Below, one piece after another: positions 27,215 to 36,596 of a stretch of 55,649 nt of DNA (position 1 is its first letter; each line of letters starts with the position of its first letter). Below the pieces are notes generated by a model. That model was not told the DNA's origin and did no database searches. It was given only the letters and a program-made list of their open reading frames with translations. Source of the stretch: Bacteroidota bacterium (GTDB taxonomy: Bacteria > Bacteroidota > Bacteroidia > Bacteroidales > Prolixibacteraceae); contig JAEYNZ010000134.1 of NCBI GenBank assembly GCA_023412195.1, forward strand, positions 1-55,649. The letters are read 5' to 3'. The position numbers and the translations under genes are program-made.

Positions 27215-28225
27215 ATGATGATCGATTTTGTAATACCCTGGGTAGATGGTAATGACCCCTTGTGGCAAAAAGAAAGAGAAAAATATTTACCAGCAGCTAC
27301 AGCTGATGCGTCAGCGAAAAGGTTTCGAAGTTGGGACAATTTAAAATATTGGTTTAGGGGTGTGGAAAAATTTGCACCATGGGTGCAGAGAATTCATTTC
27401 ATCACATACGGACATATTCCCGCATGGTTAAATACCCACCATGAAAAATTAAATATTGTTAAACATGTAGATTATATCCCTCACGAATATCTTCCGACAT
27501 TTAATTCACGTCCTATTGAACTTAATGTCCATAGAATTGGTGATCTGTCTGAACAATTTGTTTTCTTTAGTGATGATATGTTTTTAATAAAAAAAATGAA
27601 ACCCACACATTTTTTTAAGAATAACCTGCCACGCGATCATGTTCGTATGGTATTTTTAACGCAAAACAGGAATGGATTTTTTCGTAATAATTTACTAAAT
27701 GATGTAGAACTCATAAATCATAATTTCAATAAAAAAAATGTTCAGAAAAAAAATCTCGGTAAATGGTTCAATATAAAATATGGAAGGAGCAATCTTTATA
27801 ATTTGATCTTCTTCCCTTTTGAAACCTTTCCAGGATTTAGCAATCATCACCTGCCGCAACCATTTCTAAAATCAACATTTGAAGAAATATGGAGAAAAGA
27901 TCCAGTTATACTGGATGAAACATCAAGAAGAAGATTCAGGGACAAGCGCGATATACATCAATATGCTGTTAGATATTGGCAATTAGCATCTGGATTGTTC
28001 TCACCTGTCAACGTGTCTAAATATGGAAAAGCATATCACCTTCCTTCAAATCTCCAGATGTGTCTGGAAGCTATAGAGAAACCTTCAAGTTTAATGATAT
28101 GTATAAATGATGCTATTGATAACGATAGAGATTTTGAAAGTATAAAGGATCAAATCAACAAAAAACTCGAGCATTTATTTCCAAATGAATGTTCTTTCGA
28201 ACTATCGCAGACCAAGGTTAAGTGA
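27215..28225 (+). CDS. Stealth-family capsular polysaccharide phosphotransferase
   Basis: About 336 residues. Stealth conserved region 1 is DFVIPWVDGNDPLWQ at the N terminus, and region 2 is FRSWDNLKYWFRGVEKFAPW with FITYGHIPAWL. Later conserved patches include EQFVFFSDDMFL and SNHHLPQPFLK. Stealth proteins transfer hexose-1-phosphate to sugars, making phosphodiester-linked capsules such as those of Neisseria. They are relatives of eukaryotic GlcNAc-1-phosphotransferase. I prefer ATG 27215 over the TTG at 27194. With the LicD genes it suggests a phosphodiester-containing polymer. Confidence 0.9.
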   Translation: MMIDFVIPWVDGNDPLWQKEREKYLPAATADASAKRFRSWDNLKYWFRGVEKFAPWVQRIHFITYGHIPAWLNTHHEKLNIVKHVDYIPHEYLPTFNSRPIELNVHRIGDLSEQFVFFSDDMFLIKKMKPTHFFKNNLPRDHVRMVFLTQNRNGFFRNNLLNDVELINHNFNKKNVQKKNLGKWFNIKYGRSNLYNLIFFPFETFPGFSNHHLPQPFLKSTFEEIWRKDPVILDETSRRRFRDKRDIHQYAVRYWQLASGLFSPVNVSKYGKAYHLPSNLQMCLEAIEKPSSLMICINDAIDNDRDFESIKDQINKKLEHLFPNECSFELSQTKVK

Positions 28226-28288
28226 CAACAGTATATAACATCATAAATTGTCCAAGTGAATATTTTATTAAGATGCGGACTAATAAAC

Positions 28289-28684
28289 ATGCCAAAAATA
28301 ATAAGTCTCCCAAAATTTGAAGATCCTCGAGGCAATCTTACTTATTTTGAAGAAGAGAATCAAATTCCTTTTAATATAAAAAGGGTTTATTGGATATATG
28401 ATGTGCCCGGTGGACAATGCAGAGGAGGACATGCCTTTAAGAAACAGCAGGAGTTTATTGTTGCCCTTTCTGGAAGTTTTGATGTAATTGTAGATAATGG
28501 CAAACAAAAACAGGTATTTTCATTAAATCGTTCATATTATGGACTATTTATACCAAATGGACTGTGGCGTGAAATGAACAACTTTTCAACCAATTCTTTA
28601 GCTTTAGTTCTTTCATCCACCTTTTTTCATGAAGAAGATTACATTCGTGATTATGATAATTATTTGATATGGTTGGAGAGATAA
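28289..28684 (+). CDS. FdtA/QdtA-type sugar 3,4-ketoisomerase (cupin), first copy
   Basis: About 131 residues, the WxcM-like cupin fold: KRVYWIYDVPGGQCRGGHAF, QQEFIVALSGSFDVIVDNG. The family converts dTDP-4-keto-6-deoxyglucose to the 3-keto isomer ahead of C3 amination. The conserved RGGHAHK box reads RGGHAFK here, so one His is Phe. I chose ATG 28289 (MPKIISLPKFED); a GTG at 28256 is open upstream. It overlaps the second copy by 16 bases. Confidence 0.85.
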   Translation: MPKIISLPKFEDPRGNLTYFEEENQIPFNIKRVYWIYDVPGGQCRGGHAFKKQQEFIVALSGSFDVIVDNGKQKQVFSLNRSYYGLFIPNGLWREMNNFSTNSLALVLSSTFFHEEDYIRDYDNYLIWLER

Positions 28685-29091
28685 AAAACTCAATTTACAA
28701 TTGCAGTATTATACAATTACCTAAAATACATAATCGTGCAGGTAATATTACTGCTTTGGAAAATAATCTGACAGTTCCATTTGAAGTTAAACGTGTTTAT
28801 TATTTATATGATATACCGGGAGGAGAAGATCGGGGAGGTCATGCACATAAAAATTTACAACAATTTATTATAGCTGTAAGTGGCGCTTTCGATGTACTAT
28901 TAGATGATGCGTCAAACAAAAAAATTATTCACCTTGACCGACCATATATAGGCTTACATATTGTTCCTGGAATATGGCGAGAATTACTAAATTTTTCCTC
29001 TGGCTCTGTATGTCTGGTTTTGGCATCACATAAATATGATGAAAAAGATTATTTAAGAAATTATTCCGAGTTTTATAGTTTTAAAAAATGA
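28669..29091 (+). CDS. FdtA/QdtA-type sugar 3,4-ketoisomerase (cupin), second copy
   Basis: 140 residues, paralogous to the gene just before: KRVYYLYDIPGGEDRGGHAH, QQFIIAVSGAFDVLLDD. It keeps the full RGGHAHK box, unlike the first copy, so this is the better candidate for the active dTDP-4-keto-6-deoxyglucose 3,4-ketoisomerase. It overlaps both neighbours (16 and 4 bases). The acetyltransferase and aminotransferase downstream complete a route to a 3-acylamino-3,6-dideoxyhexose such as Fuc3NAc or Qui3NAc. Confidence 0.88.
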   Translation: MVGEIKNSIYNCSIIQLPKIHNRAGNITALENNLTVPFEVKRVYYLYDIPGGEDRGGHAHKNLQQFIIAVSGAFDVLLDDASNKKIIHLDRPYIGLHIVPGIWRELLNFSSGSVCLVLASHKYDEKDYLRNYSEFYSFKK

Positions 29092-29750
29092 ACAAGCCAC
29101 TTATAATTATTGGCGGCCCCGGACATGGTTCTGTTATCGCAGCATGTATTGATAATAATCGTTCCCAGTTTGGTGATTTTGAATGGGAAATATTAGGATT
29201 CATTAATGATTATGAAGAAGATAATATTGATGGATATCCTATCCTTGGAGGAACAAAAGAGATTAACATGTTAATCAAAAAAGGATATTATTTTTCATGG
29301 GCAATACATATGATTAGCCGAAATCCCTTCACATATAAACTTTTTAATAAATTGAAAATTCCATCTAAAAATCTTGCAACAATAATTCATAAGACCGCAT
29401 TTATTGCAAAAAATGCACAAATTGAACCCGGTGTTTTCATAATGAATAATGCATATATATCACCTAGAGTAAAATTAAGCATGGGAACAATGGTGAAATC
29501 AAATGCACTAATAGGGCATGATGTAAAAAGTGGACAATTATGTCATTTTGCAATGGGATCAATAACAGGTGCTCATGCAGAACTAGGTATTTGTGCTGAT
29601 GTGGGAACCGGTTGTGTAGTTCTGGAAAACAGAAAAATTGGAGATTTTGCTTTCGCTGGAGCTGCGAGCTTAATCTCCCATGATATTCCTGATTATGAAA
29701 TACATGTTGGAAATCCGGCCAAATTTTTAAAAAAAATAAGAATGGATTAA
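29088..29750 (+). CDS. NeuD/PglD-type sugar O- or N-acyltransferase
   Basis: 220 residues: an N-terminal Rossmann-like domain opening MNKPLIIIGGPGHGSVIAAC, then a left-handed beta-helix of hexapeptide repeats (about 115-205) with IEPGVFIMNNAYISPRV, VKSNALIGHDV and HVGNPAKFLKK. NeuD/PglD-type enzymes acetylate amino sugars with acetyl-CoA. Lying between the ketoisomerases and the aminotransferase, it most likely N-acylates the 3-amino sugar. The catalytic His is probably the one in LIGHDVKSG. The order of genes supports one short pathway. Confidence 0.83.
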   Translation: MNKPLIIIGGPGHGSVIAACIDNNRSQFGDFEWEILGFINDYEEDNIDGYPILGGTKEINMLIKKGYYFSWAIHMISRNPFTYKLFNKLKIPSKNLATIIHKTAFIAKNAQIEPGVFIMNNAYISPRVKLSMGTMVKSNALIGHDVKSGQLCHFAMGSITGAHAELGICADVGTGCVVLENRKIGDFAFAGAASLISHDIPDYEIHVGNPAKFLKKIRMD

Positions 29751-29751
29751 C

Positions 29752-30876
29752 ATGATTAAATTTTTAGATTTAAAGGCTATAAATGATAGTTTTGAGCCTG
29801 AACTGTCCGAGTCTATAAAAAGAGTACTGGATTCAGGATGGTACCTTCTAGGAAATGAGGTAAAAGCTTTCGAAGAAGAATATGCACATTTTACTGGCAC
29901 AAACCATTGTATTGGAGTTGCAAACGGTTTGGATGCTTTACGTTTAATACTAAAAGCATACATCGAAAAAGGATTAATGAAAGAAGGTGACGAAGTGATT
30001 GTTCCGGCCAATACCTATATTGCAACAATTTTAGCAATAACCGACAATAGGCTTAAGCCCATTTTAGTTGAACCAGATCTTATTACATATAACATCGATC
30101 CTTATAAAATAGAAGAAAAAATTACTGACCGGACACGAGCCATTATGTTGGTTCACCTGTATGGTCAGAATTCCATGCATACTGAAGTACAACGTTTGGT
30201 TTCCACATATAACTTAAAGCTGATTGAAGACAACGCTCAGGCAGCTGGTGCGTTTCATGTTGAACAACGTACAGGTTCATTAGGAGATGCAGCAGGCCAT
30301 TCTTTTTATCCAGGTAAAAATTTGGGCTGTATGGGCGATGGTGGCGCTGTTACTACAGATGATGATGATTTGGCATCTATAATTCGTTCATTGGCAAATT
30401 ATGGATCCTCAACAAAATATGTGAATAATTATCAGGGATTAAACTCCCGTTTAGATGAGATTCAGGCAGCTATATTGCGAACAAAACTTCCTCGTCTCAA
30501 TGCTGATAATCAACGCCGCCGCGAAATTGCAAAATTTTATTGCGAAAATATCACCGTATCGGAGATTACGTTGCCCGTTACAAAAGATTTTTTTCAGTTT
30601 GATATTTTTAACAGGTCTCATGTTTGGCATCTGTTCGTCATCCGCCATCCTTTCCGCGATGACCTTCAAAAATACCTTACTAAATGCGGAGTTCAGACCT
30701 TGATTCATTATCCCATACCTCCTCATAAACAAAGTGCATATAAACAATGGAATGATAAAAATTATCCAATTACTGAAAAAATTCATAGGGAAGTATTAAG
30801 CTTGCCGATAAGCCCTCTAATGTCTGACATGGAACTTAATAAACTTGTTAAAGTACTCAATGAATATCTGCAGTAA
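29752..30876 (+). CDS. DegT/DnrJ/EryC1 aminotransferase, FdtB-like
   Basis: A 374-residue PLP-dependent sugar aminotransferase of fold type I: YLLGNEVKAFEEEYAHFTG, VPANTYIATILAI, IEDNAQAAGA (D160 contacts PLP) and HSFYPGKNLGCMGDGGA with PLP Lys189. Downstream of the two FdtA-like cupins it is best read as the transaminase acting on dTDP-3-keto-6-deoxyhexose. It starts one base after the acyltransferase stop. Genes for making the dTDP-4-keto-6-deoxyglucose substrate (rmlA, rmlB) are not in the window and must lie elsewhere. Confidence 0.9.
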   Translation: MIKFLDLKAINDSFEPELSESIKRVLDSGWYLLGNEVKAFEEEYAHFTGTNHCIGVANGLDALRLILKAYIEKGLMKEGDEVIVPANTYIATILAITDNRLKPILVEPDLITYNIDPYKIEEKITDRTRAIMLVHLYGQNSMHTEVQRLVSTYNLKLIEDNAQAAGAFHVEQRTGSLGDAAGHSFYPGKNLGCMGDGGAVTTDDDDLASIIRSLANYGSSTKYVNNYQGLNSRLDEIQAAILRTKLPRLNADNQRRREIAKFYCENITVSEITLPVTKDFFQFDIFNRSHVWHLFVIRHPFRDDLQKYLTKCGVQTLIHYPIPPHKQSAYKQWNDKNYPITEKIHREVLSLPISPLMSDMELNKLVKVLNEYLQ

Positions 30877-30903
30877 GATATCATATCTCTTTACTAATTA
30901 TTT

Positions 30904-32391
30904 ATGATCGAACAACAACAATCTTCCTATCGCCAAATAATGAAAGCTACCTCCATTTTTGGTGGTGTACAGGTTTTTACAATCATAATTTCTATTGTAA
31001 GGTCAAAAATAATTGCAGTATTATTAGGACCTGCCGGAATAGGTATAAACAGTCTTCTTCAAAGCACCGGTGGATTCATCGGAGGATTAACAAATTTTGG
31101 GCTTGGGACAAGTGCTGTAAAAAATGTTGCTGCAGCACATAGTACAGGTGATGATTATAAAGTTGCATCTGTGGTATCTGTTTTACGCAGGCTGGTTTGG
31201 TTGACAGGTTTGCTTGGATCGATACTGATGATTGTATTATCACCTTTGTTGAGTCAACTTACTTTTGGGAATAAAGACTATACACTTGCCTTTATCTGGA
31301 TATCTGTTACCTTGTTGCTGAATCAGTTAAGTACAGGGCAAAGTGTAGTATTACGAGGGTTGCGGAAGATAAACTATTTAGCACGGTCGAGTCTTTCTGG
31401 TTCAGTAATCGGGTTAATTGTTTCAGTACCTTTTTATTATAAGTGGGGAGTTGATGGCATTGTACCGGCGATTATTTTAACATCAATAGCAAACCTTTTA
31501 CGAACATGGTATTTCGCTAGTAAAGTAAAAATTAGAAGCATACCTATTTCACAAAAAGAAATTTTAGTAGAGGGTAAGGATATGCTTACAATGGGCTTCA
31601 TGCTGAGTATAAGCGGAGTTTATGTATTAGCTAAAAATTACGGAATAAGGGCATATGTCAGCAATGTTGGAGGGGTGGAGGAAGTTGGCTTGTATAGCGC
31701 AGGTTTTGCCATTGTAAACACTTATGTAGGAATGGTATTTACCGCCATGAGTACTGACTATTATCCCCGACTTTCGGCAGTGGCGCATAATAACTTAGAT
31801 GCACGAAAACTCGTAAACCAACAGGCAGAAGTTGCAATTTTAATACTCGCACCCATTATTGCCTTTTTTATTGTTTTTATAGGATGGATTGTCGTATTAT
31901 TATATTCCAATAAATTTCTCCCAATAAATGAGATGATACAATGGGCGGCATTTGGCATGATATTTAAAGCAGCAAGCTGGTCAAATGCTTTTCTTTTTCT
32001 TGCAAAGGGCAGGTCGAAATTATTTTTAGCGAATGAATTAATTGGTGGAACAATAACCCTAATCTGTAATGTTTTGGGATATTATTTGGGTGGTCTGACC
32101 GGCATGGGTATTGGATTTTTGTTTGGTTATTTTATATACATGATTCAGGTATATTTTGTCACCCGGCATTATTTTGAATTTTCATTCGAAAAACAATTCA
32201 TGGTGATTATGACAATTCAACTTTTTTTAGCTGTAATTGCATTTTCAATTGTGCTATTTCTTCCAAAACCATTAAGCTATCTCGTAGCAATACCCATAAT
32301 AATCCTTTCATCAATATATTCATATAAAGAACTGGATAAACGAATTGACATAAAACAAATATTATTGAAGGTTATAAATAGAAGAAAATAA
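30904..32391 (+). CDS. Wzx-type polysaccharide flippase, first of two
   Basis: A 495-residue membrane protein of the MOP exporter superfamily with about 12-14 helices. It opens with a polar tail and then IMKATSIFGGVQVFTIIISI and GPAGIGINSLLQSTGGFIGG, typical of the O-antigen translocase branch (WzxE-like). It flips undecaprenyl-linked repeat units across the inner membrane. A second, distant flippase gene lies at 44476-46014. Confidence 0.88.
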   Translation: MIEQQQSSYRQIMKATSIFGGVQVFTIIISIVRSKIIAVLLGPAGIGINSLLQSTGGFIGGLTNFGLGTSAVKNVAAAHSTGDDYKVASVVSVLRRLVWLTGLLGSILMIVLSPLLSQLTFGNKDYTLAFIWISVTLLLNQLSTGQSVVLRGLRKINYLARSSLSGSVIGLIVSVPFYYKWGVDGIVPAIILTSIANLLRTWYFASKVKIRSIPISQKEILVEGKDMLTMGFMLSISGVYVLAKNYGIRAYVSNVGGVEEVGLYSAGFAIVNTYVGMVFTAMSTDYYPRLSAVAHNNLDARKLVNQQAEVAILILAPIIAFFIVFIGWIVVLLYSNKFLPINEMIQWAAFGMIFKAASWSNAFLFLAKGRSKLFLANELIGGTITLICNVLGYYLGGLTGMGIGFLFGYFIYMIQVYFVTRHYFEFSFEKQFMVIMTIQLFLAVIAFSIVLFLPKPLSYLVAIPIIILSSIYSYKELDKRIDIKQILLKVINRRK

Positions 32392-32410
32392 TTGTTCCAG
32401 AGTATTAAAA

Positions 32411-33370
32411 ATGCAAGATCAACATTATTTACCATTGGTTTCCGTCACCGTAATTACTTATAATTCTTCCAAGTATGTGCTCGAAACCTTAAACAGCATT
32501 AAAGAACAAACTTATAAAAACATCGAATTAATTGTAAGTGATGATTGTTCTTCCGATAATTCGATAGAAATTTGCAGAAAATGGATAAAGGAAAATAAAG
32601 AACGATTTTCTAACACAGAACTTGTTACAACGCCTGTTAATACTGGAATACCTGCAAATAAAAATAGAGCAATCGCAATGTGTAAAGGTGATTGGATTAA
32701 AAGCATTGCCGGGGATGATATTCTCATGTCAAATTGTATTTTAGATAATATTAATTTTATAAAAAATAATACTTCAATAAATATATTGATATCTAATGTG
32801 AGTACATTTCGACAAATCAAAGACAGAATTTTTATTATTAAAGAAAATCACCCTCCTATTGGTGTAAAAATGCTTCTTCCAAATATTTCAGCAGAGCAAC
32901 AATATAAATTTTTATTAAGACAGTATTTTGGGAATACACCTAGTCTTTTTATTTCAAAAAATGTACTGGATAAAATTAGATATGATGAAGAATTTCCATT
33001 ATTAGAAGATTATCCATTCGCATTAAATTCTACGAAATGTGGATTTAAATTTGATTATCTGAATAAATCAACAGTTTTTTACAGAAAACATGAAAAATCT
33101 GTATGGTCATTAGGTACTAAAAAAAAAATCTTCAATAATGTTTATTTACATAGAAGATTAATGCAGCTAAAGTACATCTATCCTTATGTAAGCTGTGTCG
33201 AAAGGATATTCTTGAATTTAGAATTTTATAGAAAACGGTTTCTTGACAAAACAGGTTTAAATTCAAATAATTTATTGGGAAAGATTATTAATTTTATAAC
33301 ACGTAAGCTGAGTCCGAATTATATATATAAAAAAATTTTCATATATAATTTGATGAAACAAAGATTTTAA
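32411..33370 (+). CDS. Glycosyltransferase family 2
   Basis: A 319-residue inverting GT-A enzyme: PLVSVTVITYNSSKYVLETL, IELIVSDDCSSDNS and the DxD-like GDDILMS. The C-terminal 100 residues are basic and aromatic, probably for membrane association. Sequence is AT-rich like its neighbours. Its donor is unknown. Confidence 0.87.
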   Translation: MQDQHYLPLVSVTVITYNSSKYVLETLNSIKEQTYKNIELIVSDDCSSDNSIEICRKWIKENKERFSNTELVTTPVNTGIPANKNRAIAMCKGDWIKSIAGDDILMSNCILDNINFIKNNTSINILISNVSTFRQIKDRIFIIKENHPPIGVKMLLPNISAEQQYKFLLRQYFGNTPSLFISKNVLDKIRYDEEFPLLEDYPFALNSTKCGFKFDYLNKSTVFYRKHEKSVWSLGTKKKIFNNVYLHRRLMQLKYIYPYVSCVERIFLNLEFYRKRFLDKTGLNSNNLLGKIINFITRKLSPNYIYKKIFIYNLMKQRF

Positions 33371-33373
33371 TAT

Positions 33374-34429
33374 ATGAATCAAACCATCAGTACCTTTACT
33401 ATTATAATGTATTCTTCCCTTTACAAACCTGCAATAATTGATTTGTTAAAAGGTATGTGGGCAGAATATGGTGAAAGCGGCAGGTATGAACTTTTTCAAT
33501 GGCGTTATGAGAACAATCCATATAAAAAGCCTGTCATTTTTCTGGCAACTGAAAATAATAACGTCATCGGATTCCGGGCATTCATATCACAGATTTTTAT
33601 AAAGAATGAAAAAGAATATTTTGTCTTCAGTCCATCGGATACATATATCCACCGGGAGCATCGCAGAAAAGGGATCATATCAGCATTGAACGATAAATGC
33701 ATGGAAGAATTAAATAAACTTTATAATAATAATAATACCATACTAATAAATACATCTACCTCAAAACCCAGTATGCCTGTTTATCTCAAGCAAAACTGGC
33801 AAAAATCAAACGGGCTCAGGCGTTTCTATTTTAAATTCTCATTACTGAACCTTGTTAATAATAATTTTAAACAAAAAGTTTCAGATAATGCATTCTTTGT
33901 AAAAGATAATAACAAAATAGAAGTCACCCCGGAAGTCAGAAGTACCGAACTTTCATCTTTTAATTTAAAAATTCGAAATCCAAAGAGATGGAGTAATATT
34001 AGGGATGAAAAATTTTTTAAATGGAGATATTCATTACAATCTGAAAAATACACCTGTGTTTATTGTTATAATGATAAAGAATTGCAGGGTTATCTTATAA
34101 TCAAGAAGGTTAACGACAAACAAGGTGCCATCGATCAATTTGAAACAATAAACGATAAGATTTTTAATCTGATGATAAAAGCAGCATTTAGAAAACTGGG
34201 GTTAGTTCAGTTGCGAAGTTATGCTTTCTTACCAGAAGAGAAGAAACTTCTTTCAGAATGCGGTTTTATTGCTGAACCGGTTTATTTACTTGAAAAATTT
34301 GGCCGATTACGTTTCCCTGTACTGGTGCGACCCTTGAATTTGCAGCCTGAGGATAAGGATTTTATTGTTGATGGAAATGATATACGCGATATAAATAACT
34401 GGCATCTTCAGGTATCAGACCGGCATTAG
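33374..34429 (+). CDS. GNAT-family N-acetyltransferase
   Basis: A 351-residue protein with an N-terminal GNAT fold: YELFQWRYENNPYKKPVIFL, NNVIGFRAFISQ and the acetyl-CoA loop region YIHREHRRKGIISALNDKC (about 92-110). A second GNAT-like half follows (FFKWRYSLQSEKYTCVYCYN), so it may be a tandem GNAT protein. Such proteins occur in polysaccharide loci, where they likely acetylate an amino sugar. The substrate is not readable. Confidence 0.78.
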   Translation: MNQTISTFTIIMYSSLYKPAIIDLLKGMWAEYGESGRYELFQWRYENNPYKKPVIFLATENNNVIGFRAFISQIFIKNEKEYFVFSPSDTYIHREHRRKGIISALNDKCMEELNKLYNNNNTILINTSTSKPSMPVYLKQNWQKSNGLRRFYFKFSLLNLVNNNFKQKVSDNAFFVKDNNKIEVTPEVRSTELSSFNLKIRNPKRWSNIRDEKFFKWRYSLQSEKYTCVYCYNDKELQGYLIIKKVNDKQGAIDQFETINDKIFNLMIKAAFRKLGLVQLRSYAFLPEEKKLLSECGFIAEPVYLLEKFGRLRFPVLVRPLNLQPEDKDFIVDGNDIRDINNWHLQVSDRH

Positions 34430-34453
34430 ATCTTAACTAACCGACATATTAGG

Positions 34454-35773
34454 ATGGCATCAATTAACAAGTTTAAAATTCTTTTTCTAAATGATTTTTA
34501 TTATCCTAAACCCATGCCCAATGGCATATGCCTACATCGTGTAGCAGTGGAATTAATTAAAGCTGGTTGTGATGTTCATGTAATTGCATATAAACGGAAT
34601 GGGCAACAAGCACCATCTGTATATGAAGGAGTGAAAATCCATTATATAAAAATGAGATTGTTCTATATTCTGCGTACTTACGGTGAAGATCACATTGAGT
34701 CACTTTGGGGAAAAATTGCAATCCAGATAGCAAAACCTTTAAATAAAATTGCAAAACTATTCCTGATCCACAAGTTCCCAATGGCTTCAGAAATCGCAGT
34801 AACCCGATATTACAATAAAGCAGTGGGTCTGTACCAGCAGCACAAATTTAATGCTGTAATAGCTCTGTTCAATCCTGAGGATACATTGTTTGCAGGTGCA
34901 AAATTAAAAGAAAGATTTCCTGAGATTAAATTAGGAGCGTATATACTAGATTCCCTGATATTTCTTGCAGGTAAAAAGAAATTGCCGCTTTTTCTCAGGG
35001 ATAAACTTTGCTGGAATTTTGAGAAAATGGTATATGATCATTTTGATATGGTTTATAATATGGAAACTCATATGATTCACCATCAAAATAGAAAATATGA
35101 ACCTTACAGGAACAAAATGGTATTCCTGGATACGCCCCTGTTTTCACCACGACAACCGGTATTGACAAAGAAGCTATACTCCAATGATAAAAAACACCTG
35201 GTATATATGGGAACGCTTTTCAAAACCTTCCGTAATCCGGATTATATGCACCGGTTATTTTTAGAAGCAAACATGAACCAAGATTACAATTTACATTTTT
35301 ATACGAGGGGCGATTGTGAAGGAGATGTAATCAATTTTCAGAATGAATCCGACAATGCAATTTTCAGACATGGTTATGTTCCACATGCTGAAATTGATAA
35401 CATTTTTGCTAATGCAGATTTTCTTATAAACCTTGGCGTTTCAAATTCAACCAACATCTCCAGCAAAATTTTTGATTACATGTCCATAGGAAAACCTATT
35501 ATTCATTTTTATTATTTGGAAAATGATGTTAATTTAAGATATTTCCAAAAATATGATTTGGCCTTAATGATCAAAATGGATGAAGATCTTTTCCATGATA
35601 ATGCGGTAAGACTGAAATATTTTCTGGAATCAACCTATAATAAGACTTTGAATTCTGAAATTCTATTAGAAACCTTCAGAAAAAATCTTCCGGAATATAC
35701 TGCTTTGCACTTCAGCAGACTGGCAGGACAACCAGACATACAAAAACAGCCAATAATGCCGGTCCAGCAATAG
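34454..35773 (+). CDS. Glycosyltransferase family 4-like protein
   Basis: A 439-residue GT-B protein opening ILFLNDFYYPKPMPNGICLH, with an acceptor-domain ALFNPEDTLFAGAKLKERFP and a donor-domain HLVYMGTLFKTFRNPDYMH, plus INLGVSNSTNISSKIFDYMSIGKPIIHF, quoted here as separate patches. The E-x7-E motif is degenerate, so the donor site is unusual. The last 15 residues are a Gln/Pro-rich tail. It is longer than the other GT4s in the locus. Confidence 0.75.
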   Translation: MASINKFKILFLNDFYYPKPMPNGICLHRVAVELIKAGCDVHVIAYKRNGQQAPSVYEGVKIHYIKMRLFYILRTYGEDHIESLWGKIAIQIAKPLNKIAKLFLIHKFPMASEIAVTRYYNKAVGLYQQHKFNAVIALFNPEDTLFAGAKLKERFPEIKLGAYILDSLIFLAGKKKLPLFLRDKLCWNFEKMVYDHFDMVYNMETHMIHHQNRKYEPYRNKMVFLDTPLFSPRQPVLTKKLYSNDKKHLVYMGTLFKTFRNPDYMHRLFLEANMNQDYNLHFYTRGDCEGDVINFQNESDNAIFRHGYVPHAEIDNIFANADFLINLGVSNSTNISSKIFDYMSIGKPIIHFYYLENDVNLRYFQKYDLALMIKMDEDLFHDNAVRLKYFLESTYNKTLNSEILLETFRKNLPEYTALHFSRLAGQPDIQKQPIMPVQQ

Positions 35774-35815
35774 CTAAAATATTCCACTCAATAAACAAAC
35801 ATTAACGACTTATAT

Positions 35816-36562
35816 ATGAATATCGCCATAATATTTGCAGGAGGAGTTGGTGTCAGAATGAACTCCAAAGAAAAACCAAAGCAATTTTTGCAACTTCATG
35901 GGAAACCAATCATCATATATACTCTTGAAGTTTTCGAACATCACCCTCAGATTGATGGAATCATAGTGGCATGTGTCCCTGAATGGATTATGTATTTGCA
36001 GAAACTTCTGATAAAATTTCACATTAAAAAGGTTTCAGCAATTGTGCCGGGGGGAGAATCAGGTCAAATGTCAATATTTAATGGTTTGGCTGCGGCAGAA
36101 AAGCTTTTCCCTGATGATTCTGTAGTATTGATTCACGATGGAGTCAGGCCTCTGATTAATGAAAAAATAATCACCGACAATATTGAACAGGTGAAAAAAT
36201 GCGGAAGTGCAATTACTACTGCACCAACCGTTGAAACATTTGTTTTGGTGAATGAAGATATGTCAGTTGTAGAAATACCCCAAAGGAGATTATCAAAACT
36301 TGCCAAGGCCCCTCAAAGTTTTGTTTTAAATGATATCATAAGCGTACACCGGCAAGCTCAACAGGAAGGAATTACAAATTCTATTGACTCATGCACCCTT
36401 ATGAGCATGTATAGTAAACCACTGACACTGGTTGAGGGCCCGGTTGAGAATATCAAAATTACAACACCTGCCGATTATTACTTTTTTAAAGCTATTGTTG
36501 AAGCAAAAGAAAATGCCCAGCTTTCTTATAATGCAAGTTTAAAAGAAAGTGCCACTCATTAG
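35816..36562 (+). CDS. IspD/TarI-like cytidylyltransferase
   Basis: A 248-residue nucleotidyltransferase: IIFAGGVGVRMNSKEKPKQF (CTP-binding signature), IIYTLEVFEHH, VLIHDGVRPLIN and the C-terminal VEGPVENIKITTPADYYFF. The family contains MEP cytidylyltransferase (IspD) and ribitol-5-phosphate cytidylyltransferase (TarI, human ISPD/CRPPA). Because an SDR and two LicD transferases follow, activation of a polyol phosphate as CDP-polyol is more likely than isoprenoid synthesis. The exact polyol is undetermined. Confidence 0.85.
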   Translation: MNIAIIFAGGVGVRMNSKEKPKQFLQLHGKPIIIYTLEVFEHHPQIDGIIVACVPEWIMYLQKLLIKFHIKKVSAIVPGGESGQMSIFNGLAAAEKLFPDDSVVLIHDGVRPLINEKIITDNIEQVKKCGSAITTAPTVETFVLVNEDMSVVEIPQRRLSKLAKAPQSFVLNDIISVHRQAQQEGITNSIDSCTLMSMYSKPLTLVEGPVENIKITTPADYYFFKAIVEAKENAQLSYNASLKESATH

Positions 36563-36596
36563 TTGATACCTGCAGGAAATTCATTCCATACAGTTT

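Noticed and set aside
35816..36562. IspD of the MEP isoprenoid pathway
   Set aside because: Sequence alone allows it, but the location before an SDR and two LicD genes in a polysaccharide operon favours a CDP-polyol role.
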